In this document: one piece after another, positions 35,548 through 45,425 of the stretch
Layout of the letters: each line of letters opens with the position of its first letter
Position numbering within the stretch: the stretch's first letter is position 1
NCBI GenBank assembly: GCA_965200825.1
Contig: OZ241385.1
Coordinates: 2,728,001-2,792,000 of the forward strand
DNA from: Bin80 sp026709335
GTDB lineage: Bacteria > Bacteroidota > Rhodothermia > Rhodothermales > Bin80
Direction: 5' to 3'
Length of the DNA stretch: 64,000 bases
The notes under the pieces: model-generated
Seen by the model: only the letters and a program-made list of their open reading frames with translations
Databases searched by the model: none
What the model was told of the DNA's origin: nothing
Made by a program: the position numbers and the translations under genes

Positions 35548-36912
35548 TTAGACGCTCATCAATTCGCCTTGATCCGGTGCAAAAATACGCGCCTCAGGGC
35601 AACGTTTGCCAAGCTCTTCTTTCATCCAGGCTCTTGCATCAGTCTCTCCATGGATCAGGATGATGGTTTTCGGCTGTAGCTTCGTTGCGAGCGCAGTGAG
35701 TTCCTTGCGGTGAGAATGCCCGCTGAAACGAAATCGTTCCACCTCACAAGCTATCGGCTGCATCCCGCGGTCCGTATTGAGTAAAATTCCCTCCTCACCA
35801 GACTTTGCTGCATGAAGAAGCCTTCCTGCCGGGAGGTCATCCTTGCTGAATCCAACGAAAAAGATGGCATGTTTTTCGTGTTCAAGAAGCTCCATAGCGA
35901 TTTGATGTGATAGAGTCCGCTCAATCATCATCCCGCTGGTCAGAACATGAATGCCTGGTCGATTCAGTGCCCGCCGCCGCGCCTTGTGAGTTCTTGGAAA
36001 TCGCAACTGCTGGACTGAATAGACTTCAAAATCCGGATCCATCCTTGGAGTGGACATGCGATAGTCATCATAAATTTTGGAGACTTCACGCAAGCCCCCG
36101 GCGGTATAGATAGGTATCTCAGGATCTATCAGTTTCTCCTTTTTGAAACGTCCAAGAAGAGCAAGTATTTCCTGTGCACGCCCCAACATGAATACAGGTA
36201 CCAGTATGGATCCTCCTCGATCCAGAACTGTGCGAAGTCGCTGGGCAAATCGAATTTCTTCTTCGGCGCGTGTCACCGTCTCAGCAACTGGATCCGCTCC
36301 CAGAGTAGATTCCATGATCAGAACATCAACAGGTTCGGAAGGGTAGCTGCCTCCCGGAATGATCGTTTGATGCTCTGTTCGAGTATCGCTGGTATAAAAA
36401 ATCCGCTGTTTTTTGGACGTCTTCAAGAGTATTCCTGCCGATCCGAGTAAATGACCGGAATAATAGAATTTTGCCCGCAGGTGTTCGGATCCCAGGTCAA
36501 TCCACTGATCATAGTTATGAGTACGAAACATATCGTAGACATCGTCTATATCTTCCTCCTCAAATAATGCAGGAAATGGCGACGAACCCTCATAAAATTT
36601 TCGCCTCTGTAGCCTCGCAGAGGAATAGAGCATCAGTGTGGTGAGCGTCCGCGTGGCGGGAGTCAGATGCAATCGGGCCATTGGCCACTTTGCGTTCAGT
36701 GCGGGGATCCCGCCAATATGATCATGATGGGCGTGAGTGATAAATGCATGATCAACACGACGGTTTTCCAATGGGAAAAAATCAGGTAGTGAAGCAGGTC
36801 CTTCTTCGTTTGGATCAGCGCCAGCATCCAGAACTATACCGTGTCCACCAATGCGAAGGTAATGGGAACTTGCACCGATATCATTGGATCTACCAAGAGA
36901 AATAAACTCCAT
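35548..36912 (-). CDS. MBL-fold/beta-CASP nuclease-like protein (RNA-processing exonuclease family)
   Basis: A 454-residue protein with a metallo-beta-lactamase core (metal motif THAHHDHIGGIPAL, later GHLLGSAGI and YTSDTRTEH) and a beta-CASP insert ending in SGHSHRKELTAL with the extra ligand His and IHGETDARAW. These are CPSF73-like or RNase J-related nucleases that cut RNA. I chose the ATG at 36912, which overlaps the transaldolase stop (TGATG), so they are translationally coupled. In Bacteroidota the biological role is unclear. Confidence 0.88.
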   Translation of the reverse strand: MEFISLGRSNDIGASSHYLRIGGHGIVLDAGADPNEEGPASLPDFFPLENRRVDHAFITHAHHDHIGGIPALNAKWPMARLHLTPATRTLTTLMLYSSARLQRRKFYEGSSPFPALFEEEDIDDVYDMFRTHNYDQWIDLGSEHLRAKFYYSGHLLGSAGILLKTSKKQRIFYTSDTRTEHQTIIPGGSYPSEPVDVLIMESTLGADPVAETVTRAEEEIRFAQRLRTVLDRGGSILVPVFMLGRAQEILALLGRFKKEKLIDPEIPIYTAGGLREVSKIYDDYRMSTPRMDPDFEVYSVQQLRFPRTHKARRRALNRPGIHVLTSGMMIERTLSHQIAMELLEHEKHAIFFVGFSKDDLPAGRLLHAAKSGEEGILLNTDRGMQPIACEVERFRFSGHSHRKELTALATKLQPKTIILIHGETDARAWMKEELGKRCPEARIFAPDQGELMSV

Positions 36913-37598
36913 CAGCAAGAACCCTCGCCAGATTGGCGCTCTTCAAATGTTTTCCAGTCCGCCATAAATTTAGCGAGACCGATATCTGTGAGAGGATGTG
37001 CGAGGAGTTTTTTAATCACACCAAGTGGCATTGTAGCTACATGGGCACCCATTAGTGCAGATTCCAGGACATGCATAGGGTGACGGATAGAGGCTGCAAG
37101 CACTTCAGTGGTGTACCCATAAGCTTCATAAATCTCAATGATTTCCTGTACAAGCTTCATGCCATCTGAGGAGATATCGTCTACACGGCCGATGAAGGGG
37201 CTAATGTATGCAGCACCGGCCTTCGCTGCCAGAAGCGCCTGTGTTGGAGAAAAGCACAAAGTGCAATTGGATCGGATTCCCTCCTGAGCAAGAGCATTGA
37301 TAGCTTTTATGCCATCCAGGATCAGAGGAACTTTGACCACTACATTATCACGGATAGAGGCAAGCGTACGCCCCTGCTCCATAATACCGTCAAAATCAAC
37401 TGCAGTCACCTCCGCCGAAACATCTCCTGGAACAAGATCACAGATTTTCGCAATGTGCTCGTGAAAATCCAGAGGTTTACCAGCACGTTCTGCCGCAATC
37501 TTCATGAGGGAGGGATTTGTGGTGACTCCATCGAGAACTCCCATTTCGCCAGCTTCTTGAATTTCGACCAGATCAGCTGTGTCAATAAAAAATTTCAT
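36912..37598 (-). CDS. tal: Transaldolase, short (TalC/FSA-like) type
   Basis: A 228-residue enzyme with MKFFIDTADLVEIQEA start, GVTTNPSLMK, the Schiff-base Lys in VVVKVPLILDG, and SPFIGRVDD. This is the short transaldolase class shared with fructose-6-phosphate aldolase; residues seen do not settle which reaction. It moves a dihydroxyacetone unit between sugar phosphates in the pentose phosphate pathway. I used the internal ATG at 37598; upstream codons do not match the family. It follows the phosphatase gene by 37 nt. Confidence 0.9.
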   Translation of the reverse strand: MKFFIDTADLVEIQEAGEMGVLDGVTTNPSLMKIAAERAGKPLDFHEHIAKICDLVPGDVSAEVTAVDFDGIMEQGRTLASIRDNVVVKVPLILDGIKAINALAQEGIRSNCTLCFSPTQALLAAKAGAAYISPFIGRVDDISSDGMKLVQEIIEIYEAYGYTTEVLAASIRHPMHVLESALMGAHVATMPLGVIKKLLAHPLTDIGLAKFMADWKTFEERQSGEGSC

Positions 37599-37635
37599 AT
37601 GATTGTGTATAGAGTTAAGGAATGAGTAGTGAGGT

Positions 37636-39321
37636 TTAGTCGGAGGCCTTGAGAACAATCAGGGTGCGATCATCACTAAGCATTTCGACAGGACCAGTGA
37701 ATTGTTGAATATCGTTTTGAATCATTTCTGTAAGCCTTGATGCAGAGCAATTCTGATTTTCAAGGATCAGGTTCAGCAGACGCTCTTCATTGTACTCCTC
37801 CATCGCATTTCCCATAGCTTCAGTGATACCATCGGTGTACATTACGATCAAGTCATTGGGTGCCAGTGTAATATAACTCGGATCGTAAGATGCGTTTGGG
37901 ATAATTCCTAGAAGTGGTCCGCCGTCACGGAGACGATCTACATGGCCGTCCGATCGAATTAGCAAAGGAGGTTCATGGCCGGCGTTTACATACTCCAGTG
38001 ATTGGTTTGGATGGTAGATGGCTGCGAAAGCAGTAATGAATTTATCCGAATCTGTATTCTCATAGAGCACACGATTCGTATGTTCAATCGCTTCCCGGAG
38101 CGTCAGCTTCATGGGAAGCATAATGTGTGTACATGCATGAATACTGGACATTAGCAATGCAGCAGGCACACCTTTTCCGGTAACATCTGCAATCATGAAA
38201 AGGGTTCGTCCATCATTCAATGGAACAACATCAAAATAATCCCCTCCGACTTCGCGACTGGAAAGAGCGAGTGTGGCAATTTCGATTTCCGGTATTCGAG
38301 GGATTTCGCTGGGAAGCAGGCGGCGTTGAATCAAGCGGGCCATACGGAGCTCTTCCTCTAGCTGCTGTTTAGCAATCCGCTCCTCAATCAGCTCAACATT
38401 CTGGATCGCAGTCACAGCCAGGCTGCCGAGTGCGTAGAGGAACTCAACATCTTTTTGACTATAGGTAGATCCTCCAGGTTTTTTCCCAAGACACAGTATC
38501 CCATGCACAACCCCTTGTTGTAGGATCGGAAGAGCAACTGTAATTCCGCACTGGTCAAGTTGATTTCCTGGTTCCGAGCGTACAAGGTTTTCAATTCCAG
38601 CCAGAAACTCAAGTGCTGGGCTCTTCAGATGCCCTTCGTTTCCCGATACAAGTTCAAAAGAATCGTCTGGACGCCTTAAATAAAACAAATGATTTCTGAT
38701 CACCATATGCCCCATAAGAGCAAATGAGAAAATCTTCAGAACATGGGTTCGATCAACGGTTTTATTGAACTCCTTGGACAATTCAAAAAGAGTATTGAGT
38801 TGCTGTACGGTGCTGTCCAAGTCCAGATTTGTCCTGCGTAGCTTTTCCATCATCAGAGAGTTTCGAACAGATGTGGAGGACATATTTACCAAGGACTGCA
38901 CAAACTGGAGCTCCTCTTCATTAAATTCCGCTCCAGTTACTTTACGGCCAAGAGCAACAGCACCGATCATGGATTGGTCATCACGAACAGGTAGGAGGAG
39001 GTGAATTCCGAGGGAACGGAGCGAAACAGGTAACTGCTCACCCGCAATGGGAGCTCCAGAATTCAATGGTGCAAATTCAATATCCGTACCTTCTTCAATC
39101 CCGAGGATTCCCTTGGATACAACCACACGCCAAGATGTGTCAGTGGCATCATATAGAAGAGCAATTCCTCGGGAAACCAAGAACTTCCCCATGGCAGTCA
39201 ACAGCAGGTTGTTGAAAACCGAATGGAGTTCAAGAGAGCTGCTCAGTAGTTGACTGGTCTGAAACAGCGCCTGAAGATCATGTCGTTGCGCTTGCTCTGC
39301 CCGAAGAAGTGTTTCCTGCAT
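37636..39321 (-). CDS. GAF-domain PP2C phosphatase, SpoIIE/RsbU type
   Basis: A 561-residue signalling protein. Two GAF-like sensor segments are followed by a coiled helix (ERIAKQQLEEELRMARLIQRRLLP) and a C-terminal SpoIIE-type PP2C domain: SSREVGGDYFDVV, IADVTGKGVPAALLMS, VNAGHEPPLL, YTDGITEAM with the metal-binding Asp residues. Such proteins dephosphorylate anti-sigma-factor antagonists. No cognate antagonist or sigma factor gene is adjacent. The ATG at 39321 was preferred over a TTG at 39342. Confidence 0.92.
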   Translation of the reverse strand: MQETLLRAEQAQRHDLQALFQTSQLLSSSLELHSVFNNLLLTAMGKFLVSRGIALLYDATDTSWRVVVSKGILGIEEGTDIEFAPLNSGAPIAGEQLPVSLRSLGIHLLLPVRDDQSMIGAVALGRKVTGAEFNEEELQFVQSLVNMSSTSVRNSLMMEKLRRTNLDLDSTVQQLNTLFELSKEFNKTVDRTHVLKIFSFALMGHMVIRNHLFYLRRPDDSFELVSGNEGHLKSPALEFLAGIENLVRSEPGNQLDQCGITVALPILQQGVVHGILCLGKKPGGSTYSQKDVEFLYALGSLAVTAIQNVELIEERIAKQQLEEELRMARLIQRRLLPSEIPRIPEIEIATLALSSREVGGDYFDVVPLNDGRTLFMIADVTGKGVPAALLMSSIHACTHIMLPMKLTLREAIEHTNRVLYENTDSDKFITAFAAIYHPNQSLEYVNAGHEPPLLIRSDGHVDRLRDGGPLLGIIPNASYDPSYITLAPNDLIVMYTDGITEAMGNAMEEYNEERLLNLILENQNCSASRLTEMIQNDIQQFTGPVEMLSDDRTLIVLKASD

Positions 39322-39331
39322 ACACGTTTGA

Positions 39332-40015
39332 TCAGAGATCAAGCTGCTCTCCCGGCTTTAAGATGCGAGAGGAGAGTCCTGCGGTTTTCATACGTTCCTG
39401 CCAGCTGGATGTATCAGCCTGAATAGGCGGATATGTGTCAAAATGAAGGGGAACGGTGAGTTTTGGTTTCAGCATGCGGGCCGCTCTGACTGCTCCTGCA
39501 AGTCCCATGGTAAACAGATCGCCAATCGGGAGCAGGGCGAGATCAATGGAATGATCTTCGCCAATCCATGACATCTCGGAGAAAGGGCCGGTGTCTCCAG
39601 AATTGTAAACACAGATCCCCTCAGTAGAAAGCACGTAACCATTTGGGTTACCCCCGTAAGTTCCGTCTGGAAAAGAGGATGAATGTCTTGCATAGGTCAT
39701 AGTCAGAGTTCCCCATTCAAATGACCATGAGCCTCCGATATTCATTGGCTGAACATTCTCATATCCGTTTTTCTGAACGTATTCGGTGATTTCGTGATTA
39801 CCGACAATGAGTGCTCCACTGCGCTTTGCAATATCCATCGTGTCGCCCCAATGATCAAAATGTGCGTGGGTCAATAGAATCACATCGGGGGACAATGAGT
39901 CTACATCGATCACTCCCTCTGCCAAGCCATTGCCGGTAATAAAGGGGTCGAAGAGTAACGTGGAGGCGCCCGTTTCGATCTGAAATGCCGAGTGGCCGAA
40001 GTAAATGAGTTTCAT
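39332..40015 (-). CDS. UPF0173 metal-dependent hydrolase
   Basis: A 227-residue MBL-fold protein of the UPF0173 family: KLIYFGHSAFQIE, THAHFDHWGDTMDIA for metal binding, NSGDTGPFSEM, PIGDLFTMG and LHFDTYPPIQ. Function in the cell is unknown. It starts 3 nt after the T9SS protein gene and ends 11 nt before the phosphatase gene, within a five-gene minus-strand operon. Confidence 0.92.
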   Translation of the reverse strand: MKLIYFGHSAFQIETGASTLLFDPFITGNGLAEGVIDVDSLSPDVILLTHAHFDHWGDTMDIAKRSGALIVGNHEITEYVQKNGYENVQPMNIGGSWSFEWGTLTMTYARHSSSFPDGTYGGNPNGYVLSTEGICVYNSGDTGPFSEMSWIGEDHSIDLALLPIGDLFTMGLAGAVRAARMLKPKLTVPLHFDTYPPIQADTSSWQERMKTAGLSSRILKPGEQLDL

Positions 40016-40017
40016 GC

Positions 40018-41673
40018 CTATTTCGTGAGTAAAATTTGTCGAGTCAATACAGTTCCATCCTGCCCCTGGATTCGTGCGAAGTATGTACCGCTGGAAAGCT
40101 CCGTTCCATCCCAGTTCACTTCAAATATTCCAGCTTCGTGAAAATTATCTGCAAGTTCAGCGACGACAAGCCCGGAGATATTGATGATAGAGAGTCGAAC
40201 ATGTTGGGATTCACGAACCTCGTAGGTAATCAAGGTTTGAGGATTAAATGGATTGGGGTAGTTTCCCAGAATCTCCACAGAAGAGGGAGTGGTCTCGGGG
40301 CCCAACCCTAGTTTTATAATTCCCGAGATCTGCGGCTGCTGCTCAGGCAGCTCTTGAATCAAACGATAGAAGACGATATGACTGGAAGGGTCGGGATCGA
40401 TATAGGACCATTGCGTCCGGTCGAGAGAGTAATCGATGCGAGCAAGGTTTTCAAAATGGATGCCATCCCCGGAGCGTTCAATTCGAAACGCCGTGGAACG
40501 TGGATCTTTATTTTTCCAAGTGAGCATCACTCCCTCATCTAAAATTACTCCCCGGAATTCATCAACCAATGGGTCAAACATGGGACCACCTGGGGATAGA
40601 TAGTCTCGTATATTTGATTCTTCAAAATATTTGAAGCTCTCGGCAGATTCAAAATTCAGAGCGAGTACCTCTGAGGGAGCCAATGATTGTCTCATCATTC
40701 CATTGATCTGTGTGACAGTACGGGCCGTGGGCCATAACCGCAAATCATCAAGCTTGCCTGTGAATCTGTTAATAAATCGGCTACTATCTGAGTCGAGGCG
40801 TCCCCCCAAGGCGACTGGAGGAGTGGCGTGTAGATAAGTCCTCCTTGGATCCAAAAGCGAGTCCGCAATCTGCCCATTGAGATAAAGTTTTGTCCAATGT
40901 ATTTCGGGGTCGTACACCAGCGAAATGTGATGCCAGCTACCGTCGGACACAACAGATCCAGTAGAGAGTGTGATGTGATGATTGACGGTATTGCGATAAT
41001 AACGCATTTGCCCCTTGGCATCAATGATGAATTCTATGGGATACAAATTCTCTTCGGAGCCATCCCATGAAGACAGAACGATCGCATTTAATGCAGTAGT
41101 CTGGATCCAGAACTCTATCGTATAGCTGTGAGTGAATGCCTCTATCCAGCGAGGCTGAATGTGAAGTGGTGCAGTGTTCTTGTCGAAAGCGAGGACAGTT
41201 CCGTATCCATTGGCTGATCTTGCATGTAATTCACCATGGCGAATAGATCCATTGTCCGGGGTATAATTTGAGCCAACCTTAATAGCGGGAGCCACCGAAA
41301 CGTTATAGTTCTGAAACGTGCTATTCTTGTCTGTTTGGATTTGTAGTATAAGGTCGTAGGCTCCCCATAGAGGGTTGGATGAGGACAACAGGTAGTGGCC
41401 ATCCGAAAGATTCAACGAGTTGAGTTGTACATAGCGATAAGCCTGACTAACGGCCTGGGCAGAGATTAATCTCCATTCCGAAGGCAAGGAGACTAGAAAT
41501 CCTTCATCCAAAGGAACTCCATTCCATTGTGTGAACAGATTGATGGCGTTTCCGGGCTCAAACGTAGTTGATCCCCAGATGTCTTGGTTCTGGCCTTGCA
41601 TACAGTATCCATCTACCCGGGATAGCGGTAGCATGCAAGCAATCAACAACAAGGAGCATATGGATTGAAACAT
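40018..41673 (-). CDS. LamG-domain protein with T9SS C-terminal sorting signal
   Basis: A 551-residue secreted protein: N-terminal signal (FQSICSLLLIACMLPLS), a concanavalin-like LamG fold (about 175-335, with WIEAFTHSYTIEFWIQT, DGSWHHISLVYDPEIHW, TKLYLNGQIADS, KLDDLRLWPTART), a fibronectin-like segment, and a typical type IX secretion sorting domain at the end (GNYPNPFNPQTLITYEV to WDGTELSSGTYFARIQG). It should be exported through the outer membrane by T9SS and attached to the surface. Ligand unknown, perhaps carbohydrate or matrix. First gene of the operon. Confidence 0.9.
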   Translation of the reverse strand: MFQSICSLLLIACMLPLSRVDGYCMQGQNQDIWGSTTFEPGNAINLFTQWNGVPLDEGFLVSLPSEWRLISAQAVSQAYRYVQLNSLNLSDGHYLLSSSNPLWGAYDLILQIQTDKNSTFQNYNVSVAPAIKVGSNYTPDNGSIRHGELHARSANGYGTVLAFDKNTAPLHIQPRWIEAFTHSYTIEFWIQTTALNAIVLSSWDGSEENLYPIEFIIDAKGQMRYYRNTVNHHITLSTGSVVSDGSWHHISLVYDPEIHWTKLYLNGQIADSLLDPRRTYLHATPPVALGGRLDSDSSRFINRFTGKLDDLRLWPTARTVTQINGMMRQSLAPSEVLALNFESAESFKYFEESNIRDYLSPGGPMFDPLVDEFRGVILDEGVMLTWKNKDPRSTAFRIERSGDGIHFENLARIDYSLDRTQWSYIDPDPSSHIVFYRLIQELPEQQPQISGIIKLGLGPETTPSSVEILGNYPNPFNPQTLITYEVRESQHVRLSIINISGLVVAELADNFHEAGIFEVNWDGTELSSGTYFARIQGQDGTVLTRQILLTK

Positions 41674-41756
41674 GCTCTAAATACAATCCTCCAAAGTCTC
41701 ACTTATGAACTGGTCAAGCCCAAGATCACAAGCAAGCGAACACTAGGCCTTCTTGC

Positions 41757-42212
41757 TCACTCCCAACTCGCGGCGTTCAGAAGCGTGATGTCCGGAATTT
41801 CAGATCCGATATAATCTTCGGAATCAGGATCGCTCAGTAAATAGATGGCAACCCGTCCTGTATCATTCAGGGCGTACTCAAATGCATTTCCCGTACGAGG
41901 AGAATAGACCAGAGAGTCCAATATGATGTTTTCATCAAAAATTCTTTGCGGGTCGGCAATTGCCAGAGAGTCGACTCGAAGCCAAAGAATGAGAGAATCC
42001 AGTGAAGAAGGAAAACGATCCTCTTCACGTTCGTAGTGTGTCAAAGCGGTTCGAACCTGAACCATCTGATTGCGCGTCAACTGGGTCAGAAGCTGCTGGC
42101 GCTCAATTGCCTCCCATGGTTCAGTGATTGACCGATAAAGCCATATCCCCAGTACCACAATTAAAACGGCCATCAAGGCCTGTATAGCAATTTTAACATT
42201 TTGATTGACCAT
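41757..42212 (-). CDS. Membrane-anchored protein of unknown function
   Basis: A 151-residue protein with one N-terminal transmembrane helix (AIQALMAVLIVVLGIWLY), then a coiled region and an outside domain with RFPSSLDSLILWLRVDSLAI and ALNDTGRVAIYLLSDPD. The general shape (one helix then a helix and small beta domain) resembles type II-like pseudopilins, without a clear prepilin peptidase site. I favour the ATG at 42212. It lies about 85 bp upstream of the T9SS protein gene on the same strand. Confidence 0.6.
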   Translation of the reverse strand: MVNQNVKIAIQALMAVLIVVLGIWLYRSITEPWEAIERQQLLTQLTRNQMVQVRTALTHYEREEDRFPSSLDSLILWLRVDSLAIADPQRIFDENIILDSLVYSPRTGNAFEYALNDTGRVAIYLLSDPDSEDYIGSEIPDITLLNAASWE

Positions 42213-42395
42213 TACCACAAAAGAACTGTTTAATACGCCTAATTTAATACGAAGCTATGAAACGGGCAAAAAACCCGAAATTAATATAACACATTCCGGT
42301 GTGTTAAGTTGTAGAAAGCCTCACAATCATCGAAGATGAGAGAGAAACCCAAATGAGGATCAACGTTTATCAATGTACTTACCCAGATAAAGTTA

Positions 42396-43136
42396 ATGGA
42401 TAAATTCCGGACAAATTTACTGATAAATATTGATCATGTCGCAACATTACGAAATGCTCGGCGTGAGGCGTTCCCTGATCCGGTAGAAGCAGCTCGTCTG
42501 TGTGAGGTATCTGGTGCAGATGGAATAGTCTTTCATTTGCGGGAGGATCGGCGCCATATTCATGACGATGATGTAACCAGACTCAAGCAGAATGTACAAG
42601 GAAAACTTGACTTTGAACTTTCCACAGATCATGCGATTGTTGGAATCTGTTGTGAGATATGTCCAGATTTAGCTACGCTTGTACCAGAGCGTAGGGAAGA
42701 AATCACGACGGAAGGGGGACTCGATGTGATTCTTCGCCAAGCAGCCCTTTCCACCACCGTGAATCGCCTCAAGGATGCTGGAGTTCGTGAAGTTGCTCTG
42801 TTTGTGGATCCCGATCTAGATCAGATTCGGGCAGTATGTGACACGGGTGCAAACGCTATTGAGTTACATACAGGTGATTTTGCCAATGCTGTGGATAAGT
42901 CCAATCAGTTGCATGAAACCCGTCGACTGGCCAAGGCTGCAGAGCTAGCTCACGAATGTGGATTGATCGTTCATGCGGGCCATGGTCTCAATTATGACAA
43001 TTATGGCGTCTTCGCGAACTCTGTACCTCATGTCAGTGAAGTATCCATTGGATTTTCTGTCATCGCACGCGCTTTACTTGTAGGACTTGAGGATGCAGTA
43101 GCTGAAATGGCCCAATTGGTCAAAGGGGAAGGATGA
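42396..43136 (+). CDS. pdxJ: Pyridoxine 5'-phosphate synthase
   Basis: A 246-residue TIM-barrel enzyme joining deoxyxylulose 5-phosphate with 3-amino-2-oxopropyl phosphate in vitamin B6 synthesis. Motifs: LLINIDHVATLRNARR, GIVFHLREDRRHIHDDDV, ELSTDHAIV, FVDPDLDQIRA, IELHTGDFA and VHAGHGLNYDN. The matching dehydrogenase pdxB is at 60350-61483, so the DXP-dependent route is present. It overlaps era by 4 nt. Confidence 0.95.
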   Translation: MDKFRTNLLINIDHVATLRNARREAFPDPVEAARLCEVSGADGIVFHLREDRRHIHDDDVTRLKQNVQGKLDFELSTDHAIVGICCEICPDLATLVPERREEITTEGGLDVILRQAALSTTVNRLKDAGVREVALFVDPDLDQIRAVCDTGANAIELHTGDFANAVDKSNQLHETRRLAKAAELAHECGLIVHAGHGLNYDNYGVFANSVPHVSEVSIGFSVIARALLVGLEDAVAEMAQLVKGEG

Positions 43137-44014
43137 TACCCGAGGGCTTCAGGAGTGGTTATGTTGCTCTGATTGGAAAACCAAATGTAGGCAAAAGTAC
43201 ATTGCTGAATATCTTGATCGGGCAAAAGCTCTCGATTGTTACCTCAAAAGCACAGACGACCCGTCATCGTGTACTGGGAATTTTGACCGATGACACCACC
43301 CAAGTAATTTTTCTGGATACTCCAGGAATCATGTGTCCGAATACCAGATTGGATCGCTCCATGATGCAAAAGGTGCGTGAATCTGTAGCGGATGCTGACC
43401 TGATCATATATATGACCGATGCCCGCTCCGTGGAACCGGATCTGAAAAGTCTGGAGACGATCACGGATCAACCCGCGATCCTGGCTTTGAACAAGGCAGA
43501 TCTGGTACGCCAGGAACAGATGATCCCGCTGGCTGACGCATATACTTCCCTGCGGTCCTTTGAGGCCGTGATCCCGATCAGTGCACTCAAGGGAATAAAC
43601 CTTGACGCCCTCATGGGGGAAGTTCGCGCGTTTCTTCCGGCAGGCCCCCCGTTCTATCCCTCGGAAATGCTCAGTGAGCACCCTGAACGGTTTTTTGTCG
43701 CGGAAATTATCAGGGAAAAGGTATTTGAGAAATTCCGACAGGAGATTCCCTATTCATCCACAGTCACGATTTCCAGTTTTATAGAGCGAACGGATGGGAA
43801 GGATTTGATTGAAGCTGAAATCATTGTAGAGCGTCCGAGCCAAAAAGGGATCATGATCGGGGCAAAAGGTCAGGCGCTCAAGGTGGTCGGGATTTCTGCT
43901 CGCCGGGATATTGAGGTGTTTTTAGAACGGGAGGTCTACCTGAAGCTCTTTGTTCGCGTCCGAAAGGATTGGCGAAATCAGGATCGTTTCCTGCGTTCGT
44001 ATGGCTATAAGTAG
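43133..44014 (+). CDS. era: GTPase Era
   Basis: A 293-residue GTPase used in 16S rRNA maturation and 30S assembly. G motifs: ALIGKPNVGKSTLLNIL (G1), G2 region ATTRHRVLG-like QTTRHRVLGILTD, LDTPGI (G3), NKAD (G4) and SAL (G5). The C-terminal KH domain shows EAEIIVERPSQKGIMIGAKG and LFVRVRKDWR. It overlaps the pdxJ stop by ATGA, a common coupling. Confidence 0.96.
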   Translation: MIPEGFRSGYVALIGKPNVGKSTLLNILIGQKLSIVTSKAQTTRHRVLGILTDDTTQVIFLDTPGIMCPNTRLDRSMMQKVRESVADADLIIYMTDARSVEPDLKSLETITDQPAILALNKADLVRQEQMIPLADAYTSLRSFEAVIPISALKGINLDALMGEVRAFLPAGPPFYPSEMLSEHPERFFVAEIIREKVFEKFRQEIPYSSTVTISSFIERTDGKDLIEAEIIVERPSQKGIMIGAKGQALKVVGISARRDIEVFLEREVYLKLFVRVRKDWRNQDRFLRSYGYK

Positions 44015-44171
44015 TCGGGATCGGACGGCGTTCCCTGAGTGATTGCTATTCACTGGCACGCTCATTGAAGTATCAGATTTGAGTCTGTCTTCATTGAAGA
44101 GCAAGTAATTACAGAAGCTTGTCAGGATTACCTGCCTTTTCGACGAATCATTCATATCGAAGCATCTTCCT

Positions 44172-45425
44172 TTATGTACTATTTTCCCAGAGCATGCGAA
44201 TGGGGACGGCATACATGCCATCCCCAAAACTTGCACAAACTTCTCCATCGTACAGAAGGGCGCCAAACTTGAATCGATCCCCCTCGGCAGCCTTGATTTT
44301 ACGAAGTCCCTTGAAATCAGAACTGGCTATTGTGGCGGAGGCTTTGGCTTCAACACAGGCTAGTTCAAAAGCTCCCAGTTCAATCACTAGGTCAACCTCA
44401 AAATCATCTCGGTCACGGTAATAATAGAATTCATAGGGTTTATTAGAGTAGCTTGCCTGTCGTTTCAGCTCTTGAACAACAAACGATTCAAGGAACTGTC
44501 CAAGCAGTTCTCGATCTTTTAGCAATGAATGGGAGTCTATTCTAAGGAGGGTACACGCCAACCCTGTGTCGCCAATATGAATTTTTGGTTTCTTAACCAG
44601 CCTTTTCATCCTGTTGCTATACCAAGGCGAAAGTCTTTCAATCAGAAACTGGCGCTCCAGTAGTATTAGATAGTCTCGAACTGTATTGCGGCTCATTTTG
44701 AATTTTGAGGCCACAGTGGTAACGTTAAATAGCTGTCCTGACATATTTGCTACTGAGGTGAGAAGTTTGGGTATTATATCAGATGACCGAATCCTGGCCA
44801 GATCCAGGATATCCTTCTGGATAAGAGAGTTGGCGTAAATCCGATGCCAGGACGAGCGATCTTCATCGGAGAGAGCTTTTAGCACCGCAGGGTATCCGCC
44901 TGCGACAATTCGATCAGCTAGATTGTCTGCCAGACGCTCAACCCTTAATGTCTTAAAATCACCTGCAAACAATCGTTCCAGAAAAGGAAGCGTTGAGGTC
45001 TGTTCAATTTCGTGCTGTGACAGGGGATGGAGATATACAATTTCCATTCGGCCGGTCAGTGCATCAATTAAATCAGGCACAAACAGCATGTTGGTTGATC
45101 CGGTCAAGATGAATCTTCCAGGCACCCTGTGGCGATCCACCGACAACTTGATTACGCGAAACAGGTCTGGAACAAGCTGAATTTCGTCAAGGATAGTACG
45201 TTCAGGGCAACTACTTATAAAGCCCATTGGATCAGATTGTGCAGCCGCTCGAATCTCTGGATCGTCAAACGTGAAATACGAATATCCAAGTGGTTTCCCC
45301 ACGGATCGTGCTAAAGTAGTCTTGCCGGATTGACGAGGCCCGTGGATCAGGGTCACCGGAGAATAACTCATCTTTTTAACAAGGATGGAGTGTAGCCGTC
45401 GGTGGATGTAGTCTGGTCCGGTCAT
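44172..45425 (-). CDS. AAA ATPase with DUF4143 domain
   Basis: A 417-residue protein of the large family with an N-terminal AAA fold (Walker A IHGPRQSGKTTLARS, Walker B RTILDEIQLVPDLF, FILTGSTNMLF) and a C-terminal DUF4143 segment (FVVQELKRQASYSNKPYEFYYYRDRDDFEVDLVIEL) with a PD-(D/E)xK-like fold and an EAKA Lys. Such genes are common in mobile or accessory regions; cellular role is not established. It stands alone, with repeated 13-mers just beyond its start. Confidence 0.88.
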   Translation of the reverse strand: MTGPDYIHRRLHSILVKKMSYSPVTLIHGPRQSGKTTLARSVGKPLGYSYFTFDDPEIRAAAQSDPMGFISSCPERTILDEIQLVPDLFRVIKLSVDRHRVPGRFILTGSTNMLFVPDLIDALTGRMEIVYLHPLSQHEIEQTSTLPFLERLFAGDFKTLRVERLADNLADRIVAGGYPAVLKALSDEDRSSWHRIYANSLIQKDILDLARIRSSDIIPKLLTSVANMSGQLFNVTTVASKFKMSRNTVRDYLILLERQFLIERLSPWYSNRMKRLVKKPKIHIGDTGLACTLLRIDSHSLLKDRELLGQFLESFVVQELKRQASYSNKPYEFYYYRDRDDFEVDLVIELGAFELACVEAKASATIASSDFKGLRKIKAAEGDRFKFGALLYDGEVCASFGDGMYAVPIRMLWENST

